Below, piece after piece: positions 7,853-15,643 of a stretch of 64,000 nucleotides of DNA; position 1 is the stretch's first letter; the number at the start of each line of letters is the position of its first letter. The stretch is from NCBI RefSeq assembly GCF_000739015.1, contig NZ_JPUG01000073.1:124001-188000 (forward strand), in the 5' to 3' direction. A program made the position numbers and the translations under genes. The notes under the pieces were generated by a model, which was given only the letters and a program-made list of their open reading frames with translations, was not told the origin of the DNA and searched no databases. This stretch comes from Microvirga sp. BSC39. Lineage in GTDB: Bacteria > Pseudomonadota > Alphaproteobacteria > Rhizobiales > Beijerinckiaceae.

Positions 7853-9484
7853 ATGGTGACGACCCGTACCCCGACGACACCGTTTTCCGATCAGCGCCCC
7901 GGCACATCGGGCCTGCGCAAGAAGGTCACCGTCTTCCAGCAGCCCCGGTATGTGGAAAACTTCATCCAGTCGATCCTCGACAATGTCGAGGGGGCTGAAG
8001 GTGCGACCCTGGTGATCGGCGGCGACGGGCGCTACTTCAACGATGTCGTGGTTCAGACCGCCATCAGGATGGCGGCCGCCCATGGCTTCGGCCGCGTCCT
8101 CGTCGGGCAGCGGGGGCTCCTGTCGACGCCGGCGGCTTCCTGCGTGATCCGCAAACACAAGGCCATCGGCGGGCTCGTTCTCTCGGCTAGTCATAACCCG
8201 GGCGGCCCCGACGGCGACTTCGGCATCAAGTTCAACATGGCCCATGGCGGGCCGGCGCCGGAATCCTTCACGGAATCCGTGTTCAAGCGGGCGGGCGCCA
8301 TCACCGCGTACAAGATCGTCGACGCTCCCGACATCGATCTCAGCCGCATCGGCCCGACCAAAGTCGGCGACATGAATGTCGAGGTCATCGATCCGGTGGC
8401 CGACTATGCGGAGCTGATGGAGCAGCTGATCGATTTCGACAAGATCGCCGCTCTGTTCCGCTCAGGCTTTCGCATGCGCTTCGATGCCCTGAGCGCCATC
8501 ACCGGCCCCTACGCGAAGGCCATTCTTGAGAACCGTCTCGGCGCGCCGGAAGGCACCGTCGTCAACGGAGAGCCGAAGCCCGATTTCGGCGGCCACCATC
8601 CCGATCCGAACCCGGTGCATGCCCATGACCTCATGGACCTGATGCTCGGCCCCGACGCGCCCGATTTCGGCGCAGCCTCCGACGGCGACGGCGACCGCAA
8701 CATGATCGTGGCACGGGGCCTCTTCGTGACACCGAGCGACAGCCTCGCGATCCTCGCGAGCCATGCGCATCTCGCGCCCGGCTACGCCAAGGGCCTGGCG
8801 GGCGTCGCGCGCTCCATGCCGACGAGCCGCGCCGCCGACCGGGTGGCCAGAAAGCTCGGCATCAATTTCTTCGAGACCCCCACGGGCTGGAAATTCTTCG
8901 CCAATCTTCTCGATGCGGGGCTCATCACCCTCTGTGGCGAGGAGAGCGCGGGCACGGGCTCCAACCACATCCGCGAGAAGGACGGGCTCTGGGCCGTGCT
9001 GCTCTGGCTCAACATCCTGGCCGTCACGAAGAAGCCGGCGGACCAGATCGTGCGCGAGCACTGGGCCGCGTTCGGCCGCGACTACTATACGCGCCACGAC
9101 TACGAGGAGCTCGAGACTGCGCCTGCCAACGAGCTCATGGACGCCCTGCGCAACAAGCTGCCGGCTCTTCCCGGGCAGCGCTTCGGCGGCCTCACGGTCC
9201 AGTCCTGCGACGACTTTGCCTACACGGATCCCGTGGATCAGTCCGTGACGCCCAAGCAGGGCATCCGCATCCTCTTCGAGGAGGACGCCCGCGCCGTGTT
9301 CCGCCTGTCGGGCACGGGCACCTCGGGCGCGACCCTGCGGGTCTATCTGGAACGCTTCGAGCCCAACGCGGACCGGCACGATCTGCCGACCGCCGACGTT
9401 CTGGCTCCCGTGGTGCAGGCGGCAAACGAGGTTGCGGAGATCGCAGCCCGCACGGGGCGCGATGCGCCCAGCGTCATCACCTGA
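7853..9484 (+). CDS. pgm: Alpha-D-glucose phosphate-specific phosphoglucomutase
   Basis: Interconverts glucose 1-phosphate and glucose 6-phosphate in the cytoplasm, supplying precursors for UDP-glucose and hence for glycogen and cellulose. The 543-residue length is typical. The phosphoserine loop SASHNPGG has Ser113, the Mg-binding loop SDGDGDRN covers 276-283, and the sugar-binding GEESAG and phosphate-binding RLSGTGTSGA motifs are present. The ATG at 7853 has AAGGAAG about 14 bases upstream, which is a long spacing, so a nearby alternative start is possible. It stands alone. Confidence 0.95.
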   Translation: MVTTRTPTTPFSDQRPGTSGLRKKVTVFQQPRYVENFIQSILDNVEGAEGATLVIGGDGRYFNDVVVQTAIRMAAAHGFGRVLVGQRGLLSTPAASCVIRKHKAIGGLVLSASHNPGGPDGDFGIKFNMAHGGPAPESFTESVFKRAGAITAYKIVDAPDIDLSRIGPTKVGDMNVEVIDPVADYAELMEQLIDFDKIAALFRSGFRMRFDALSAITGPYAKAILENRLGAPEGTVVNGEPKPDFGGHHPDPNPVHAHDLMDLMLGPDAPDFGAASDGDGDRNMIVARGLFVTPSDSLAILASHAHLAPGYAKGLAGVARSMPTSRAADRVARKLGINFFETPTGWKFFANLLDAGLITLCGEESAGTGSNHIREKDGLWAVLLWLNILAVTKKPADQIVREHWAAFGRDYYTRHDYEELETAPANELMDALRNKLPALPGQRFGGLTVQSCDDFAYTDPVDQSVTPKQGIRILFEEDARAVFRLSGTGTSGATLRVYLERFEPNADRHDLPTADVLAPVVQAANEVAEIAARTGRDAPSVIT

Positions 9485-9493
9485 TCCCGACCT

Positions 9494-9534
9494 GCCCGGG
9501 CTTTGGCGCTCAATATGTCGCCCAGAGCCCGGGC
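9494..9534. other. Inverted repeat between convergent pgm and VOC genes
   Basis: GCCCGGGCT at 9494-9502 pairs with AGCCCGGGC at 9526-9534 around a 23-base loop. It lies just after the pgm stop and overlaps the end of the convergent VOC gene. It may serve as a shared 3' structure. No U-tract is seen, so I do not call it an intrinsic terminator. Confidence 0.3.
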
Positions 9535-9923
9535 GTCGCCAGTTCGAGAACGTGCCCGTCCGGATCCCGGAAATAAACGCTCGTACCACCCCGGGGCCAA
9601 GTCACCCGGCTCTCGATGGGAATCCCGCGCTCCTCCAGCCTCCGCTCCCACGCGGGGAGTTCCTCGGCCGCGACCGCAAAGCCGATATGCAGAGGCCCGT
9701 CTCCGTCATGGCCGGGGATCGTGCCGCCGGGCGTCGTCATGTCCGCGCTCGACCCGCCGCGGAGAAAGACGAGGAGGACGCTCCGGCCCCCGACATCGAA
9801 TGCACACATGCGCTGGTTGGCCAGTAGCAGCGGCAAACCGAGGCTGCTCTCATAGAACTCCCTGGCACGGGACAGATCGTCGACGTAGAGAGCGGATTCG
9901 AGCACGGCATTCAGCTTCGGCAT
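9510..9923 (-). CDS. VOC (glyoxalase/bleomycin-resistance fold) family protein
   Basis: The protein has 137 residues with two beta-alpha-beta-beta-beta units. The N-terminal unit contains ALYVDDLSRAREFYESSLGLPL and the C-terminal unit ends TSVYFRDPDGHVLELATPG, where the Glu is a usual metal ligand. Members include glyoxalases, dioxygenases and resistance proteins, and the substrate here cannot be told. The ATG at 9923 follows GAGG, while the frame's first ATG at 9935 lacks an RBS. It is convergent with pgm. Confidence 0.85.
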   Translation of the reverse strand: MPKLNAVLESALYVDDLSRAREFYESSLGLPLLLANQRMCAFDVGGRSVLLVFLRGGSSADMTTPGGTIPGHDGDGPLHIGFAVAAEELPAWERRLEERGIPIESRVTWPRGGTSVYFRDPDGHVLELATPGLWATY

Positions 9924-10080
9924 CCTGGACCTCATGCATTCCGATGCCGCCCATTTGGCCTCTGCCGGCGCTCTTCTGTCCAGACCTCCATGAAGCTCAA
10001 GTCCGGCAAGAGAGGTGAAAAATTGGGCAACGATGCTGACCTTTTAATCTTGAAACCCGCCGGCGCAGCTTTTAGTTATT

Positions 10081-10174
10081 GCAGTGCAACACGGCGATTG
10101 GCGTCGCTGCGTTGCAGCCCTTCTAGGGCGTTTCCTCCCTAAACTTCGGGCCGTTGGCAACAACGGCCTTTTTT
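10081..10174 (+). ncRNA. Candidate small RNA with anti-Shine-Dalgarno loop and intrinsic terminator
   Basis: A gene-free 364-base stretch (9924-10287) holds an sRNA-like layout. The first hairpin has TGCAAC (10085-10090) pairing with GTTGCA (10111-10116) and an inner CGGCG/CGTCG stem. A short GCCC/GGGC hairpin (10117-10129) follows, then unpaired pyrimidine-rich TTTCCTCCCT (10131-10140), then a terminator (GGCCGTT 10149-10155, AACGGCC 10162-10168) and six Ts. TTGAAA at 10050-10055 may be a -35 box, but the -10 is weak. No plus-strand gene precedes this terminator closely. A long 5' leader of the gene at 10288 is the alternative. Confidence 0.55.
10149..10174 (+). terminator. Rho-independent terminator of the candidate sRNA
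   Basis: A 7-bp perfect stem (GGCCGTT / AACGGCC) with a 6-base loop is followed by TTTTTT at 10169-10174. This is one of the clearest intrinsic terminators in the window. Confidence 0.8.
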
Positions 10175-10287
10175 CTTGCCTGCACAACAGGTTCCGGCCT
10201 GACCGCGCAGCCCGCACAGCGGGGGCGGAACAGGAACCTCGCACTCCTCCGGCGGTTTCCCCATCAGCGGATCCCAGGAGAGTTTTC

Positions 10288-10674
10288 ATGTCCACCCGTT
10301 CAGACAACCCCAACCACACCGACATTCCTCGGACGCACACGATCAAGCCGATGGATGCCCCTCCCATGAACGAGGGCTCGACCACGGCGCAGCTGAAGGG
10401 CGACATCAACAGCGGCCGCACGGGGGACAAGAACGAGGTGTTCGACCCTGGCCTCTCTCCCCTTGGGACGGACGAGGAAGCCGGCGGCAGCCCGCTGACG
10501 CCGGAACAGGTCGACATCGCCCGTCATCAGGAATCCTCGGCCCGCTGGCAGAACGGCAATGAGAAAGACAGCTATGCCCACCAGCACTCGCGCAAAGCGC
10601 TTGCCGGCTATGTGGGCTTCATCGCACTCGTGCTGGTGCTGTTCGTCGGGGCGTTTTCGATGTTCGGGAACTAA
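10288..10674 (+). CDS. Small C-terminally membrane-anchored hypothetical protein
   Basis: The protein has 128 residues, of which about 100 are hydrophilic, rich in Asn/Asp/Pro and probably disordered. A single C-terminal transmembrane helix (GYVGFIALVLVLFVGAFSMF) follows. I know no family. The ATG at 10288 follows CAGGAGAG. The open frame runs back to 10084 but would cross the terminator at 10149-10174. Its TAA stop (10672-10674) interleaves with the TAG of the convergent lacI-type gene (10671-10673). Confidence 0.65.
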   Translation: MSTRSDNPNHTDIPRTHTIKPMDAPPMNEGSTTAQLKGDINSGRTGDKNEVFDPGLSPLGTDEEAGGSPLTPEQVDIARHQESSARWQNGNEKDSYAHQHSRKALAGYVGFIALVLVLFVGAFSMFGN

Positions 10675-11732
10675 CCGGGCGGCGCAACGCTGTCCCGGAT
10701 GACAAGCTCCGTCCCGAGCCGGATCTGCTTGGGAGTCGGGCGCCCCTGCAGCAGATCGATGAGAACCGTCGCGGCCGCCTGTCCGAGTTCCCGGCGTGGC
10801 TGATGAATCGTGGTCAGCGACGGCTCGGCCACGGCCGCGAATTCGATATCGTCGAACCCGGCAACCGAGATGTCCTGCGGCACCCGCAAACCGGCAGAGA
10901 GAAGGGTGCGCATGAGCCCGATGGCCATCTCGTCGCTGGTGCAGAAGACAGCCGTCGGGCGGGTGTTTCGGGCGACCAGGCCCTGGCCGGCCGCCACCCC
11001 GGATTCGATCGTGTAGTCGCCGGGGATCACGAGCGCCGGATCGAAGGGCAGGCCTGCGGCCTCCAATCCATCCTTGAAGCCTAAGAAGCGCTCACGCTCC
11101 AGGATGTTGTTCGCCGGTCCGCTCACATAGGCGATGCGCCGATGCCCGAGCGAGGCGAGATGCCGGGTCATGCGTGAGGCGGAGGCGCGGTTGTCGATCT
11201 CGATCTGCGGAATGTCGGCACCCGGGATCGCCTCGCACAAGGCCACGAGAGGAATCCCGATCCGGGCCGGCTGTCCCTCCCCTTCCCGGCTCTGCCCGAA
11301 CAGGTGGCCGTTGAGCAGAATGGCGCCGTCGACCCGGCCCGCTGCCGTGAAGGCCGCGAAATGCGCCTCCTTCTCAGGGGAGCCGTCGAGATCGCTGATG
11401 ATCATCCCGTAGCCGGCCTCGAAGAGCGTCTCCTCGATGCCGCGCAGGATCTTGGAAAAGAAGGTGTTCGACAGGTCCGGCAGAACGACCAGCACCATGA
11501 AGGTCTTCTGCGACCGGAGGGACCGGGCGGCAGGGTTGGGCACATAGCCGGTCTTGGCGATTGCCTCCAGAACCCTGGCGCGGGCTTCCGGGGACACCCG
11601 CTCCGGGGTGGCGAGCGCTCGGCTCACCGTGGCGGTCGAGACATCGGCAAGCCGGGCGACATCCTGGATCCGCGCGGCACGAACCCGCGTATCCTCGGGC
11701 TCAGCCCTGTCTGCCTGTCCCAGATCGTCCAT
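10671..11732 (-). CDS. LacI-family transcriptional regulator of the adjacent sugar operon
   Basis: The protein has 353 residues. An N-terminal LacI helix-turn-helix (RIQDVARLADVSTATVSRALATPERVS, about residues 21-47) and hinge are followed by a periplasmic-binding-protein-like effector domain. It is divergent from the sugar ABC operon, and a perfect 16-bp palindrome lies between them, so it most likely represses that operon until a sugar binds. The ATG at 11732 has GGGGGAG 5 bases upstream. The longer frame to 11774 has no RBS. The effector is unknown. Confidence 0.9.
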   Translation of the reverse strand: MDDLGQADRAEPEDTRVRAARIQDVARLADVSTATVSRALATPERVSPEARARVLEAIAKTGYVPNPAARSLRSQKTFMVLVVLPDLSNTFFSKILRGIEETLFEAGYGMIISDLDGSPEKEAHFAAFTAAGRVDGAILLNGHLFGQSREGEGQPARIGIPLVALCEAIPGADIPQIEIDNRASASRMTRHLASLGHRRIAYVSGPANNILERERFLGFKDGLEAAGLPFDPALVIPGDYTIESGVAAGQGLVARNTRPTAVFCTSDEMAIGLMRTLLSAGLRVPQDISVAGFDDIEFAAVAEPSLTTIHQPRRELGQAAATVLIDLLQGRPTPKQIRLGTELVIRDSVAPPG

Positions 11733-11788
11733 GGCGCTCCCCCGACTATGGTTCTGTTTGACAGATGCCGCCATTTCGGTAAAGTTGC

Positions 11789-11804
11789 ATGTAATCGATT
11801 ACAT
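11789..11804. promoter_or_regulatory. LacI-type operator
   Basis: ATGTAATCGATTACAT is a perfect 16-bp palindrome with the central CG that is typical of LacI-family operators. It lies between the divergent regulator gene and the ABC transporter genes, 56 bases upstream of the regulator start, so it could control both promoters. Confidence 0.75.
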
Positions 11805-11881
11805 AGGGTTGTTGTCGAGCTGTTCGACAGCCCTACTTCGAAAAGAGCCCCGTCAGAGGGCTGATCGACAAGCAGGAGGAC

Positions 11882-11926
11882 ATGAATGCCCGCTCCCGTG
11901 CCGTCCAGTTGATCCGCATCCGGTAG
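11882..11926 (+). other. Possible short leader ORF with a strong ribosome binding site
   Basis: AGGAGG at 11874-11879 is the best Shine-Dalgarno sequence in the gap, yet it precedes no long gene. It could serve ATG 11886, giving an 8-codon ORF ending in TGA at 11910-11912. It could also serve ATG 11882, giving a 14-codon ORF ending in TAG at 11924-11926. The latter frame is the same as that of the downstream ABC gene. This may be a leader peptide or the relic of an older, longer start. It is unproven. Confidence 0.3.
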
Positions 11927-11989
11927 AAACGTCTTATGAGCGCCTTCACACCATCGAAGGCGAGCGATTTTGCTCATCCGGAGCAGGTG

Positions 11990-13510
11990 ATGGATTCCGT
12001 TCTTCGCGCAGAGAACATCTCGAAATCCTTCGGACCCATCGAGGTCCTGAGCGGCATTTCGCTGGATCTGAGGCCTGGCGAGGTCCTCGCGGTCATCGGC
12101 GAGAACGGGGCCGGCAAATCGACCCTCATGCGCATCCTGTCGGGACATCTTCCGCCCACGAAGGGAAGTCTGCACCTCAACGGCCAGCCGATCACCTTCT
12201 CAGGGCCTGTGGATGCGGAGGCTCACGGCATCGTTCTGGTGCACCAGGAGATCCTCCTCGCTCCGGATCTGACGGTCGCGCAGAATCTGTTCCTCGGCCG
12301 CGAGATCAGGCGCTTCGGCTTCGTGGACGACAAGTCCATGCGGGAGCGCACGCGGGCCATCCTGCATGAGCTCGGCACCAACATCGATCCCGACCGCGAG
12401 GTCAGCCGCCTGTCCATCGCGGACCGGCAGCTGGTCCAAATCGCCCGCGCGCTTCTCGTGCCGCACACGGTGGTCGCCTTCGACGAGCCGACCGCGGTGC
12501 TCACGCCGATCGAGGCCGAGAGCCTGTTCGAGATCATCCGGAAGCTTCGGTCTCAGGGCGTGGCGGTGCTCTACATCTCCCATCGCCTCAACGAGGTGAA
12601 GGCGGTCGCCGACCGAGTCACTGTCCTGCGGGACGGGCGCCACATCGCCACCCGCGACATCGAAGGGCTCGAACCCCTGGAAATGGCGCGCCTCATGGTG
12701 GGCCGCGACATGTCCAAGCTTTACCCCGAGAAGCCGGAGACCGCCTCCGACCAGGTCGTGCTGACCGTGCGCGACATGGCCGTGCCGGGCTATGTGGAGA
12801 ACGCCTCCTTCACGCTGCGTCGCGGCGAGATCCTGGGCTTCGGCGGCCTCATCGGGGCGGGCCGCACGGAGCTGTTCGAAGGCATCGTGGGCCTGCGCCC
12901 AGGCCAGGGTACCGTCACCCTCGACGACAGGAACGTCCACTTTCGCGATGCGCGGGAGGCGATGGCGGCCGGCATCGTCTATCTGTCGGAGGATCGGAAG
13001 GGCAAGGGCCTGCTTCTGCAGCAGAACCTACGGATCAATCTCTCCCTCGCAGCTTTGGACAAATTCGGCCGCGGATCGTTCATCGACAAGGGCGCCGAGG
13101 AGAAGGCGCTCGATCAGGCGATCAAGGACTTCGACATCCGCACCCGGAGCCGCGACCTGCTGGCAGGCCAGCTCTCCGGCGGCAACCAGCAGAAGCTCCT
13201 GCTTGCCAAGATGATGCTGCTGGAGCCGCGCATCGTCATCATCGACGAGCCGACGCGCGGCGTTGACATTGGCACGAAGGAGCAGATCTACCGCTTCATC
13301 GCGTCGCTCGCCGCCGAGGGCAAGGCCGTCGTCGTCATCTCGTCCGAGATGCAGGAGCTGATCGGCCTCTGCCACCGGGTCGTCGTGATGCGCAACGGAC
13401 GCGTCGCCGGCGAAGTTGCGCAAGCCGATCTGTCGGAAGACGCTATCGTTTATCTCGCCACAGGCGTTCACGAGGAAAGGGCGGCGGAAATCGCCGCTGG
13501 CCACGCATGA
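11990..13510 (+). CDS. Sugar ABC transporter, duplicated ATP-binding subunit (RbsA/XylG type)
   Basis: The 506-residue protein has two nucleotide-binding domains and energises sugar import at the inner membrane. The first half has Walker A GENGAGKST (37-45) and Walker B VVAFDEPTA, with a degenerate signature (LSIADRQL). The second has the usual degenerate Walker A GLIGAGRTEL, an intact LSGGNQQK signature and IIDEPTRGVD. This asymmetry is normal for the family. The ATG at 11990 has GGAG 6 bases upstream. An in-frame ATG at 11936 lacks an RBS. The stop overlaps the permease start by 4 bases. Confidence 0.92.
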   Translation: MDSVLRAENISKSFGPIEVLSGISLDLRPGEVLAVIGENGAGKSTLMRILSGHLPPTKGSLHLNGQPITFSGPVDAEAHGIVLVHQEILLAPDLTVAQNLFLGREIRRFGFVDDKSMRERTRAILHELGTNIDPDREVSRLSIADRQLVQIARALLVPHTVVAFDEPTAVLTPIEAESLFEIIRKLRSQGVAVLYISHRLNEVKAVADRVTVLRDGRHIATRDIEGLEPLEMARLMVGRDMSKLYPEKPETASDQVVLTVRDMAVPGYVENASFTLRRGEILGFGGLIGAGRTELFEGIVGLRPGQGTVTLDDRNVHFRDAREAMAAGIVYLSEDRKGKGLLLQQNLRINLSLAALDKFGRGSFIDKGAEEKALDQAIKDFDIRTRSRDLLAGQLSGGNQQKLLLAKMMLLEPRIVIIDEPTRGVDIGTKEQIYRFIASLAAEGKAVVVISSEMQELIGLCHRVVVMRNGRVAGEVAQADLSEDAIVYLATGVHEERAAEIAAGHA

Positions 13511-14505
13511 CCGAAACCGTGCTTCCCACCCGCGCCGAAAAGCGCAAGTTCAAGATGGACATGCGGGCTCTTTCGCCCTTCATCGCGCTGATCGTGCTCA
13601 TCATTGCGGGCGCGCTGATCAATCCCGACTTCCTGACCGCCTCGAACCTGCTCAACGTGGTGACGCGCTCGGCCTTCATTGCCATCATCGCGGTGGGCGC
13701 CACCTTCGTGATCGCCGGCGGCGGACTCGATCTCTCCGTGGGTTCCATGGCGGCGCTCACGGCCGGCGTCATGATCCTGACCCTGAACAATCTGGGCGGG
13801 GGCGATGTGGGCACGCTGGCGATTGGACTGTTGGCTGCCATCGCGCTCGGTGCCGCCTGCGGGCTGGCCAATGGTCTCATCGTCACCTTCGGGCGAATCG
13901 AGCCCTTCATCGTGACACTGGGCACCATGGGCATCTTCCGCTCCCTGGTCATCTGGCTGGCGGCCGGCGGCACCATCACCATGCGCAATTTCGAACTGCG
14001 CGAACTCTATCGCCCGGTCTATTTCGGCAATATCTTCGGCATTCCGTATCCGATCATTGCCTTTCTCGTGGTGGCCGCCATCGGCGCCCTGATCCTCTAC
14101 CGCACCTCCTTCGGCCGCCATGTGGTGGCGCTCGGCTCCAACGAGGATGTGGCGCGCTATTCGGGCGTGCCGATCTGGCGCGTGCGCACGCTCACCTACG
14201 TCATCCAGGGCATCTGCGTCGGCATCGCCGTGCTGGTCTACGTGCCGCGTCTCGGCTCCGCCACGCCGACCACGGGTCTGCTGTGGGAACTGCAGGCCAT
14301 CACGGCCGTGGTCATCGGCGGCACGGCCCTCAAGGGAGGCATCGGCCGGGTCTGGGGCACCGTCGTCGGTGCGGTGATCCTCGAACTCGTCGCCAACATC
14401 ATGGTGCTGTCGAACTTCGTCTCCGAGTTTCTCGTGGGCGCGGTTCAGGGTGCCATCATCATTATCGCCATGCTCGTGCAGCGGTCAGTTCACCGCGGGC
14501 GATGA
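13507..14505 (+). CDS. Sugar ABC transporter permease (RbsC/XylH type)
   Basis: The 332-residue inner-membrane protein has about eight to ten hydrophobic segments. The BPD_transp_2 family hallmark GGGLDLSVGSMAALT appears near residues 75-90, and GGTALKGGIGRVWGTVVGA near 275-295 is the conserved EAA-like region. It forms the channel with the ATPase encoded directly upstream (ATGA overlap at 13507-13510). One permease gene is present, so a homodimer is expected. Confidence 0.93.
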   Translation: MTETVLPTRAEKRKFKMDMRALSPFIALIVLIIAGALINPDFLTASNLLNVVTRSAFIAIIAVGATFVIAGGGLDLSVGSMAALTAGVMILTLNNLGGGDVGTLAIGLLAAIALGAACGLANGLIVTFGRIEPFIVTLGTMGIFRSLVIWLAAGGTITMRNFELRELYRPVYFGNIFGIPYPIIAFLVVAAIGALILYRTSFGRHVVALGSNEDVARYSGVPIWRVRTLTYVIQGICVGIAVLVYVPRLGSATPTTGLLWELQAITAVVIGGTALKGGIGRVWGTVVGAVILELVANIMVLSNFVSEFLVGAVQGAIIIIAMLVQRSVHRGR

Positions 14506-14569
14506 AACCGGTGCGGGCCTGCCGGACAAGGGACAAAGGCCCCAAACCAACCCCCCAGGGAGGAATGAG

Positions 14570-15520
14570 ATGAAAGCAACGGTACTTAAAATCGCAGTCG
14601 CGGCAGGCCTGATGGCCGGCGTTGCCACCGGCGCGATGGCCCAGCAGAAGAACGTGACGATCGGCGTCTCGATCCCGGCCGCCACTCACGGCTGGACCGG
14701 CGGCGTCGTCTATCACGCGCAGGAGACGGCCAAGCAGCTCGAGAAGGGCTATCCGGGCCTCAAGGTCGTGGTGAAGACCTCACCCGACGGCGCCGCGCAG
14801 GCGAATGCCATCGACGATCTGATGTCGCAGAAGGTGGACGCCCTCGTGGTGCTGCCCTTCAACTCCGACGAGCTGACGAACCCCATGCGCGAGGTCAAGA
14901 AGCGCGGAACCTTCGTGACCATCGTCGATCGCGGCCTCAAGGATCCGTCGATCCAGGACATCTATGTGGCCGGCAATAATCCGGAATTCGGCCGCGTGGC
15001 CGGCAAGTACTTCGTCGAGAACCTGAAGCAGGGCAACGTGGTGGTCTTCCGCGGCATCCCGACGGTGATCGACGAGGAGCGCGTGACGAATTTTGAGAAG
15101 GCTCTCGAAGGCTCGGGCGTGAAGGTGATCGACAAGCAGTACGCCAACTGGAACCGCGACGACGCGTTCAAGGTGATGCAGGACTACCTCGCCAAGCACC
15201 CGAAGATCGACGCGGTCTGGGCCTCCGACGACGACATGGCGCTCGGCGTCATGGAGGCGATCCGTCAGGCCAAGCGCGAGGACATCAAGTTCGTCCTTGG
15301 CGGCGCCGGCATGAAGGACATGGTCAAGAAGGTGATGGACGGCGACAAGATGGTTCCGGCCAACGTGTCCTATCCGCCGTCGATGATCTCGACCGCCATG
15401 GGCGTGACCGCAGCGCAGTTCTACACCAATGCGCCGATGCGCGGCACTTACACGTTGAATGCCGAGCTGATCACGAAGGACAACGCCAAGAACCATTACT
15501 TCCCGAACTCGCCGTTCTAA
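14570..15520 (+). CDS. Sugar ABC transporter periplasmic substrate-binding protein
   Basis: The 316-residue protein has a clear signal peptide (MKATVLKIAVAAGLMAGVATGAMA, cut before QQKNVT). The mature part is a type I periplasmic binding fold like ribose-binding protein: VTIGVSIPAATHGWTGGVVYHA, then DALVVLPFNSDELT and VWASDDDMALGVMEAI. AGGGAGGA precedes the ATG at 14570. An earlier in-frame start at 14450 lies inside the permease gene and is unlikely. It is the receptor of the importer, probably for a monosaccharide or polyol. The sequence does not fix which. Confidence 0.92.
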   Translation: MKATVLKIAVAAGLMAGVATGAMAQQKNVTIGVSIPAATHGWTGGVVYHAQETAKQLEKGYPGLKVVVKTSPDGAAQANAIDDLMSQKVDALVVLPFNSDELTNPMREVKKRGTFVTIVDRGLKDPSIQDIYVAGNNPEFGRVAGKYFVENLKQGNVVVFRGIPTVIDEERVTNFEKALEGSGVKVIDKQYANWNRDDAFKVMQDYLAKHPKIDAVWASDDDMALGVMEAIRQAKREDIKFVLGGAGMKDMVKKVMDGDKMVPANVSYPPSMISTAMGVTAAQFYTNAPMRGTYTLNAELITKDNAKNHYFPNSPF

Positions 15521-15533
15521 GGCGCGTGACGAT

Positions 15534-15561
15534 CTCGTCCCTTCCTCCGGGAAGGGACGAG
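15534..15561 (+). other. Stable hairpin after the sugar-binding protein gene
   Basis: CTCGTCCCTTC (15534-15544) and GAAGGGACGAG (15551-15561) form a perfect 11-bp stem with a 6-base loop, without a U-run. Hairpins in this position often protect the abundant binding-protein message from 3' decay while letting some transcripts continue to the isomerase gene. Confidence 0.55.
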
Positions 15562-15643
15562 GCAACGGCAAGCTGTTCGACACTCGTGCGGCTTTCCCTT
15601 GCCGGTTTTCCCGCCTTTCTCACGCCACCTCGGGAGTTCACCC

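Noticed and set aside
10084..10287. N-terminal extension of the membrane-anchored protein back to 10084
   Set aside because: It would place an intrinsic terminator inside the gene. CAGGAG and the ATG at 10288 are better.
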